A DNA stretch of 64,000 bases, taken from Mycobacterium kyorinense. GTDB lineage: Bacteria; Actinomycetota; Actinomycetes; Mycobacteriales; Mycobacteriaceae. The stretch covers positions 1 through 64,000 of the forward strand of contig NZ_LZKJ01000196.1 in the NCBI RefSeq assembly GCF_001672775.1, written 5' to 3'. Below the pieces are notes generated by a model that had not been told where the DNA came from, made no database searches, and saw nothing but the letters and a program-made list of their open reading frames with translations. Shown here piece after piece: positions 59,308 through 64,000 of the stretch (position 1 is the first letter of the stretch; every line of letters starts with the position of its first letter). Position numbers and translations under genes: made by a program.

Positions 59308-59726
59308 TTCGATGAGGGGCGTCCCACTGCGTGCGGGCGGCCCGAGTCGTGCGTGCCGCTGCGGCGAATGAAGGTCATCGCGCGGGTCTTCAGCCGCCAG
59401 CCGTCGGGGGTACGCAGGTACGTGTCGTTGTAATAGCCGATCCGCATGTCGTGCGTGGCGTGGTCGATGAAACACAGCGGCTGGGTGCCGGTCGCGGTGT
59501 CGCCGGACAACTCGATGACCGGTGTCGCGGTCAGGAACAGCCCTTTGGGCGCGGCGTCGACCAGGACGGGAAAGCGGTCCAGAGAATAGGTTTCGCCGAA
59601 TGCGCTGTAGGTACCGTCGGGCGTGAAGACGCCCACCAGCCCGTCGATGTCCTCCTGCGTGATGGTCACCGCATACCGAGCCAGCAATTGCTGGATCTCG
59701 ACAAGGTCGTCAGTTCTTGTTGGCAT
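59304..59726 (-). CDS. SnoaL/NTF2-like protein
   Basis: 140-residue cone-fold (NTF2-like) protein: DDLVEIQQLLARYAVTITQEDIDGLVGVFTPDGTYSAFGETYSL, then GDTATGTQPLCFIDHATHDMRIGYYNDTYLRTPDGWRLKTRAMTFIRR. This is the SnoaL_4 pattern with the RYA and W-RLKTR strands. Members are isomerases, dehydratases or lactone cyclases, or simply bind small ligands. It overlaps the amidohydrolase gene by 17 nt and the acyl-CoA dehydrogenase by 4. Its role in the operon is unknown. Confidence 0.85.
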   Translation of the reverse strand: MPTRTDDLVEIQQLLARYAVTITQEDIDGLVGVFTPDGTYSAFGETYSLDRFPVLVDAAPKGLFLTATPVIELSGDTATGTQPLCFIDHATHDMRIGYYNDTYLRTPDGWRLKTRAMTFIRRSGTHDSGRPHAVGRPSSK

Positions 59727-60933
59727 ACACCTTGCCGCCTTTCATGACGAACTGCACGTTCTGGGTAACGGTGATGTCGGACAACGGATCTCCGGGAACG
59801 CCGATCACGTCGGCGAGTAGTCCCTCGGCCAGCCGTCCACGGTCGGTGACGTCGATCAGGTCGGCCGCAGTGACGGTGGCTGCCCGCAACACCGCAAGCG
59901 GCGCCATACCCCACTCGACCAGCGTGACCAGTTCGTCTGCGTTGCGGCCGTGCGGGATTGCCGGCGCGTCCGTGCCGACCGCGATCTTCACGCCGGCGTG
60001 ATAGGCGGCCAGCAGCGAAGTCCGGGCCTTCGGGAACATCTCGGCGGCCTTGGCTTGTAGCTCCGGGGGCGCCTTGGAGACGTCCATGGCATCGGCCAGG
60101 CGCCGGGTGGTCACCAAAAATGTGTCGTTGTCGACCAGCGCGGCGATCGCCTCGTCGTCCATCAGAAAGCCGTGCTCGATGCAGTCGATGCCCGCCGCAA
60201 CCGCGTGCCGCACTGCTTCGGCGCCATGGGTGTGGGCCGCGACCCGCAAACCCCGGCGGTGCGCCTCGTCGACGATTGCCCGCAACTCCTCGTCCGAATA
60301 GTGTTGCGCGCCAGGCGCTCCGGTCAGCGACATCACGCCGCCCGAGCAGCACACCTTGATCAGCTGAGCGCCGTACTTGATCTGGTACCGAACGGCCTTG
60401 CGGACCTCGTCGACGCCGTTGGCGATGCCTTCCTCGACGGTCAGGTGCAGCAGATCCGGGGCGAACGCGGAGAACATCGTCGGGTCCAGATGGCCGCCGG
60501 TCGGAGTGATGGCGTGACCGGCCGGCACGATGCGCGGGCCGTCGATCCAACCGGCGTCGATGGCGTTGCCGAGTGCGACGTCGAGCAGGTATCCGCCGGT
60601 CTTGACGAACAATCCGAGGTTGCGCACGGTGGTGAAGCCGGCCCGCAGTGTGCGACGGGCGTTGCCCACCGCACGCAGCACCCGGGTCGGCGGGTCGTCT
60701 TGGACCGAGGAGGCCAGACCGGTCTCCCCGCGCCCGCCCATCAGGAGGTTGACCTCCATGTCCATCAATCCCGGCAGCAGGATCTGTTCGCCGAGGTCGA
60801 GGACCTCATCGTCGGTGCCCGCTGCCGATTCGCCGACCCCGACGATCCGGTCGCCGTCCACCCGCAGAATGCCGGGACGGACGATCTCGCCGGCGTCGAC
60901 GTCAAGCAGCCCAGCGGCCTTGAGCGTCAACAC
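59710..60933 (-). CDS. imidazolonepropionase-like amidohydrolase with altered first metal motif
   Basis: 407 residues, GTG start. The barrel features AGFTTVRNLGLF, GAQLIKVCCSGGVMSLTG (carbamylated Lys candidate), LRVAAHTHGAEAVRHAVAAGIDCIEHGFLMDD (two His ligands) and IAVGTDAPAIPHGRNADELVTLVEWGM (catalytic Asp) are intact. The usual PGLxDxHxH motif, however, reads LLPGLMDMEVNLLMGG: both His are missing (Glu and Asn instead). The protein may use one metal only. It lies between the 107-residue protein and SnoaL-like genes in the Rieske operon. Confidence 0.85.
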   Translation of the reverse strand: MLTLKAAGLLDVDAGEIVRPGILRVDGDRIVGVGESAAGTDDEVLDLGEQILLPGLMDMEVNLLMGGRGETGLASSVQDDPPTRVLRAVGNARRTLRAGFTTVRNLGLFVKTGGYLLDVALGNAIDAGWIDGPRIVPAGHAITPTGGHLDPTMFSAFAPDLLHLTVEEGIANGVDEVRKAVRYQIKYGAQLIKVCCSGGVMSLTGAPGAQHYSDEELRAIVDEAHRRGLRVAAHTHGAEAVRHAVAAGIDCIEHGFLMDDEAIAALVDNDTFLVTTRRLADAMDVSKAPPELQAKAAEMFPKARTSLLAAYHAGVKIAVGTDAPAIPHGRNADELVTLVEWGMAPLAVLRAATVTAADLIDVTDRGRLAEGLLADVIGVPGDPLSDITVTQNVQFVMKGGKVYANKN

Positions 60934-60936
60934 TTG

Positions 60937-61260
60937 TCAGACCACCGGCTCCCGCACCAGATTCAGATAGGCGGCGCCGCTGTCGGGCACCCGCGGCTGC
61001 TTCCATGCCTCGATCGGGAATGACACCATGATCAAGGATTGCATGACATGCATGAGCGAGCGGGCATCGTCGGGCAGGTCGTTGAGCGGAAACTTGTCCA
61101 GGTAGGTGATCGCTTCCTCAAGGCGGGGAAATGCGGCGTCGTAGAACGCTTGCATTTCCGGCATCGTAGAGGCCAGCCGCTTGGCATACCGTTCCGGTTC
61201 GGTGGCCAGATCCCAGTCCGCGTACGACTCCAGGTCGGTGAACTCAGCGGGCAGAGCCAT
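60937..61260 (-). CDS. 107-residue protein of unknown function in Rieske operon
   Basis: I do not recognise this protein. It is acidic and mostly helical: LPAEFTDLESYADWDLATEPERYAKRLASTMPEMQAFYDAAFPRLEEAITYLDKFPLNDLPDDARSLMHVMQSLIMVSFPIEAWKQPRVPDSGAAYLNLVREPVV. The end, with KQPRVPDSGAAYLNLVREP, looks conserved-loop like. No signal peptide, membrane helix or Cys. The ATG overlaps the Rieske oxygenase stop by 17 nt, so the two proteins are translationally coupled and may form a complex. Confidence 0.8.
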   Translation of the reverse strand: MALPAEFTDLESYADWDLATEPERYAKRLASTMPEMQAFYDAAFPRLEEAITYLDKFPLNDLPDDARSLMHVMQSLIMVSFPIEAWKQPRVPDSGAAYLNLVREPVV

Positions 61261-62527
61261 TGGTGCGCTCCTTGTAGTCGTTGACGTAGTCGTGGGCGAT
61301 CTTGTGCAGGTGGCGCAACAGGATTTCCTGGTCGCACAACAGGAATTCGTTGACGGTGCGGGTGCCGATCATGGTCTGGGTGGCTTCCAGCGTGTTGGCA
61401 TCCTGTAGCGCGTATTCCTTGAAGGTGACCGCCGCCAGTTCCTGCGCGAGACGTTCGCGAGCGTTCTTCGGCGGAACGAAGTACAGCGTTCCCTCGAAGA
61501 TGTGCCGGTCCACCGCGGTGGGCCAGTAGTGGTAGGTGAGGTACCAGCCGGGTGCCCAGATCAGAATCATGAAGTTGGGGAAGAAGACGAATGTGTCTGC
61601 GCCCCACTGTGGTGCGCGGGCGGGATTGAGGCCGGGCGGCGGCGAATCCAGGCCGTCGATATCGGGGCGGTCCCATGGGCCGAATAGACCGCTGCGCAGC
61701 ACTCGGTCCATCGGTTTGACCATGTTCAGGTCCTTCGGCGGCGACTGACCGCCCCACACCGAGATCATCGAGTGCTGCCCGGCGAGTTCGTAGTGCAGCG
61801 CCTCGAAGCCGTATTGCTGGATCTTGGCGGCTTCTTCCTTGGTGTACTGCCCCTGGTGCAGCACCGGGGCATGGTAGAACTCCGCGAACGCGTCGATGAA
61901 CAGCTTCCAGTTGCTGCCCACTTCAGCTTTGTAGTGGTAGACCTCGGTCATTTCGTGGAAGGGATAGCCCTCGATGCCTTTGGCCAACGGGCCCAGGTAG
62001 TCGGTCAATGGTGCCGCGTTGGGGTCCAGGTTGACGAAGATGAACCCCTCCCACACCTCGCAGCGCACGCCGACCAGCCCGTACTGGCTCTTGTCGACGT
62101 CGAAGAATTCGCCTTCCTGCTGGATGAAGGTGAGCTCCCCGTCGAGGCTGTAGCGCCAGGCGTGGTATTTGCAGGTGAACTGCCGGCAGGTGCCGGCTGT
62201 TTCCTCATGGGGAAAGTCGTTCCACACCAGCTTGTTGCCGCGGTGGCGGCAGATGTTGTGGAAGGCCCGGATGACGCCGTCCTTGCCCTTGACAATGATC
62301 ACTGACGTGCCGGCACCCGCCGATGGCAGTTCCTTGGTGAAGTAGCTGCCGGTGCGCGGGAGCCGTTCCACCCGGCCGACGTTCAGCCAGGTGCGGCGAA
62401 AAATCGCCTTCTGCTCGGCCGCGTAATGGTCGGGGTCGATGGAATCGGTGTAATCGACAGGCGCGGTGCCGAGCTCCGGATAGTTTGTGGTCCAGCTGCC
62501 CGCAGCCGGCTTGGTGAAGTGTGCCAA
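61244..62527 (-). CDS. Rieske aromatic-ring-hydroxylating-type oxygenase, alpha subunit
   Basis: 427 residues from TTG 62527 (AGAGAGG about 11 nt upstream). The Rieske 2Fe-2S motif is CRHRGNKLVWND...CKYHAWRYSLDG (about 93-128). The mononuclear Fe site is in FIDAFAEFYHAPVLHQGQ (two His), and the C-terminal catalytic domain carries FVFFPNFMILIWAPGWYLTYHYWPTA. It adds oxygen to a ring or alkyl carbon and needs a reductase. None is in this operon; the KshB-like protein at 7880 has the same upstream palindrome. No beta subunit is encoded. Confidence 0.93.
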   Translation of the reverse strand: MAHFTKPAAGSWTTNYPELGTAPVDYTDSIDPDHYAAEQKAIFRRTWLNVGRVERLPRTGSYFTKELPSAGAGTSVIIVKGKDGVIRAFHNICRHRGNKLVWNDFPHEETAGTCRQFTCKYHAWRYSLDGELTFIQQEGEFFDVDKSQYGLVGVRCEVWEGFIFVNLDPNAAPLTDYLGPLAKGIEGYPFHEMTEVYHYKAEVGSNWKLFIDAFAEFYHAPVLHQGQYTKEEAAKIQQYGFEALHYELAGQHSMISVWGGQSPPKDLNMVKPMDRVLRSGLFGPWDRPDIDGLDSPPPGLNPARAPQWGADTFVFFPNFMILIWAPGWYLTYHYWPTAVDRHIFEGTLYFVPPKNARERLAQELAAVTFKEYALQDANTLEATQTMIGTRTVNEFLLCDQEILLRHLHKIAHDYVNDYKERTNGSAR

Positions 62528-62532
62528 GGTTC

Positions 62533-63072
62533 TTACCTCTCTTTTCGGTCATCCTCGACTTCGACGCCAAAGGTGTTCAGCCCCATCGCCAGCGCGGTGT
62601 AGCCACCGATCGTGAAAACCAGGTCCATCCGCTGGCGCTCATCGAGCCGCTCGGACAGCGCCGTCCAGGTCGCATCCGACAGGTTGGTCTTCTCGTCGAG
62701 CTCGTCGACCGCGGTGAGGACCGCGCGGTCGAAGTCGTCGCGCGGGTCGCCGGACTGGATTGCGGCGATGTCGGCGTCGGACAGCCCGACCCGCTTGCCG
62801 ATCGTGACGTGGTGGGTCCATTCGTAGTCGCAACCGCGCCGATGGGCGACGCGCAGGATGGCCTGCTCCCGAACACGTTCGGGCAGCGTCGATCCGTAGA
62901 GCAGGTAGACGCTGAACCGCAGGAACGCGCGGGTGAGTTCGGGGTGGTGGACCAGGGTGGCCAGGAGGTTTCCCGCGTCGTCGGGGTTTCGCCGTTCCTC
63001 GGGCAGCATGCCTGCCACCGCGTGGCGGACAGCGTCGTCCCACTGATCCGCCGGCAGCGGGGACAGACGCAT
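62533..63072 (-). CDS. carboxymuconolactone decarboxylase (CMD/AhpD-like) family protein
   Basis: 179 residues from ATG 63072 (AGGAGG 6 nt upstream; the frame continues upstream to 63156 without ribosome site). It has LLATLVHHPELTRAFLRFSVYLLYGSTLPERVREQAILRVAHRRGCDYEWTHHVTIGKRVGLSDADIAAI, the CMD-domain pattern with a single Cys and His (C-x-YEW-x-HH). The role could be decarboxylation, isomerisation or peroxide/thiol protection. It is the first gene of the Rieske operon, 19 nt downstream of the palindrome. Confidence 0.87.
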   Translation of the reverse strand: MRLSPLPADQWDDAVRHAVAGMLPEERRNPDDAGNLLATLVHHPELTRAFLRFSVYLLYGSTLPERVREQAILRVAHRRGCDYEWTHHVTIGKRVGLSDADIAAIQSGDPRDDFDRAVLTAVDELDEKTNLSDATWTALSERLDERQRMDLVFTIGGYTALAMGLNTFGVEVEDDRKER

Positions 63073-63090
63073 AGCAGCCTCCTCGTTGTG

Positions 63091-63105
63091 GAGAATCATA
63101 TTCTC
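63091..63105. promoter_or_regulatory. palindromic operator, N3 type, upstream of Rieske operon
   Basis: GAGAATCATATTCTC: arms GAGAAT and ATTCTC around CAT. It lies 19-33 nt before the first gene of the minus-strand operon, close enough to block initiation or transcription. Third copy of the motif at 8920 and 56064. Confidence 0.75.
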
Positions 63106-63255
63106 ATATTTGACCAATAGGTTTCCACGATCCGTCAGTTTGGTCAATACCGACAAAAAAGGTGGTGGTCACCTGCAGAAACGTCAGGTGCGCCGCCGAC
63201 GCTCCCAGTGGCTCGGCCACGCGCAATGTACGTAGGGGGTAGCCTGAAGATGTTG

Positions 63256-63274
63256 ATTCTCGCGATCTGAGAAG
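63256..63274. promoter_or_regulatory. imperfect inverted repeat, N7 type, upstream of final amidohydrolase
   Basis: ATTCTC-N7-GAGAAG, 73-91 nt before the GTG at 63347. Arms extend partially (TTGATTCTC against GAGAAGCTAA). Related to the dyads at 19443 and 54843. Regulatory role inferred from location only. Confidence 0.45.
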
Positions 63275-63346
63275 CTAATTTCCAAAGCAGGGGCTCACTC
63301 GCCTCGCCTGCCGCGGCCCGAGGTATCCGAGGGAAAGGACCAACCG

Positions 63347-64000
63347 GTGAACAAAGACGACATGATTTTGATCAGCGTCGACGACCACATCGTTGAGCCG
63401 CCCGACATGTTCAAGAACCACTTGGCCAAGAAGTACGCCGACGATGCGCCGCGGCTGGTGCACAACCCGGACGGCTCGGACACCTGGCAGTTCCGCGACA
63501 CCGTAATTCCGAACGTCGCGCTGAACGCGGTAGCGGGGCGACCCAAGGAGGAGTACGGGATCGAGCCGACTGGTCTGGACGAGATCCGCAAGGGCTGCTA
63601 CAACGTCGACGAACGGGTCAAGGACATGAACGCGGGCGGCATCCTGGGTTCGATCTGCTTCCCGTCGTTCCCCGGCTTTGCCGGGCGGCTGTTCGCCACC
63701 GAAGACCCGGAGTTCTCGCTGGCGTTGGTGCAGGCCTACAACGACTGGCACATCGACGAGTGGTGCGGCGCGTACCCGGCCCGGTTCATTCCGATGGCGC
63801 TGCCGGTGATCTGGGATGCCGAGAAGTGCGCCGACGAGGTCCGGCGGGTGGCCAAGAAGGGAGTACACGCGTTGACCTTCACCGAAAACCCGGCGGCTAT
63901 GGGCTACCCGAGCTTTCACGACGCGTACTGGAACCCGCTGTGGAAGGCGTTGTGCGACACGAACACCGTTCTCAATGTGCACATCGGGTCCTCGGGCCGG
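63347..64000 (+). CDS. amidohydrolase 2 family protein (partial, runs off window)
   Basis: The first 218 residues of a TIM-barrel amidohydrolase, open to the window end with no stop. GTG 63347 follows GGGAAAGGA. It begins NKDDMILISVDDHIVEPPDMF, with the D-x-H metal motif as SVDDHIVEP, then QFRDTVIPNVALNAVAGRPKEEYG, FPSFPGFAGRLFA and YNDWHIDEWCGAYPARFIPMALPVIWD, the wording of a large mycobacterial amidohydrolase group often found with Rieske and FadE genes. It is divergent from the Rieske operon. Confidence 0.88.
   Translation, partial: MNKDDMILISVDDHIVEPPDMFKNHLAKKYADDAPRLVHNPDGSDTWQFRDTVIPNVALNAVAGRPKEEYGIEPTGLDEIRKGCYNVDERVKDMNAGGILGSICFPSFPGFAGRLFATEDPEFSLALVQAYNDWHIDEWCGAYPARFIPMALPVIWDAEKCADEVRRVAKKGVHALTFTENPAAMGYPSFHDAYWNPLWKALCDTNTVLNVHIGSSGR

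Noticed and set aside
1..64000. Mobile island, prophage, defence system or CRISPR
   Set aside because: No integrase, transposase, tRNA-associated direct repeat, phage structural gene, restriction or CRISPR repeats were seen; gene content is metabolic throughout.

Overview
The window reads as chromosomal DNA of a Mycobacterium, probably a non-tuberculous species. The composition is GC-rich and GTG starts are very common. A pstS-pknD / pstA-pstC-pstS block matches the layout I know from the M. tuberculosis Rv0928-Rv0932 region. There is also a WS/DGAT acyltransferase, a type VII secretion-type WXG protein with a TNT-like toxin domain, a MIRU-like intercistronic element, and many lipid or steroid-type catabolic genes (FadE-, FadD- and EchA-like proteins, KstD-like flavoproteins, P450s, F420/FMN luciferase-fold enzymes, SDRs). 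I see no rRNA, tRNA, CRISPR array, transposase, integrase or phage gene.

Layout. 0-2 kb: EspC-like protein plus a TNT-domain toxin-like protein (minus strand). 2-3.9 kb: VanX-type dipeptidase, methyltransferase and a decayed SDR. 3.9-15.2 kb: a plus-strand CoA-thioester run (split B12-dependent acyl-CoA mutase, F420 oxidoreductase, CoA-transferase, acyl-CoA ligase, heteromeric acyl-CoA dehydrogenase, hydratase, thiolase, MeaB-type GTPase), interrupted by one minus-strand KshB-like reductase. 15.3-18.3 kb: cytochrome oxidase subunits III and IV without subunits I/II, two related membrane proteins and a divergent TetR with a double palindromic operator. 18.3-21.8 kb: epimerase, lysophospholipid acyltransferase-like protein and WS/DGAT. 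21.9-34.1 kb: an aromatic/alicyclic ring-degradation locus with two KstD-like dehydrogenases, MhpA/MhpB-like enzymes, a C-C hydrolase, an FMN two-component monooxygenase, an SDR, a cyclase-family hydrolase and IclR control.

34.3-40.5 kb: phosphate uptake and signalling (pstS2-pknD convergent with pstS3-pstC2-pstA1). 40.8-51.7 kb: an SDR and TetR flanked by matching palindromes, a ferredoxin/P450 pair, then a six-gene operon of unknown substrate (amidohydrolase, two M24-fold proteins, crotonase, double CoA-transferase, F420 enzyme). 51.7-55.2 kb: SDRs, one of them mycofactocin-type, a P450 and a thioesterase remnant. 55.3-63.1 kb: TetR, an acyl-CoA dehydrogenase and a seven-gene minus-strand Rieske-oxygenase operon. 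The window ends inside another amidohydrolase.

The most useful pattern is a 15-bp palindrome, GAGAAT-N3-ATTCTC, seen three times between genes: by the KshB-like reductase/acyl-CoA ligase (8.9 kb), by the TetR/acyl-CoA dehydrogenase (56.07 kb) and by the Rieske operon (63.1 kb). It suggests one TetR-controlled regulon linking a Rieske oxygenase to an electron-transfer reductase more than 50 kb away. The second main lead is the acyl-CoA mutase at 3.9 kb, which keeps some methylmalonyl-CoA mutase determinants but has lost others. Functions rest on motifs and recalled family knowledge; no database search was run.
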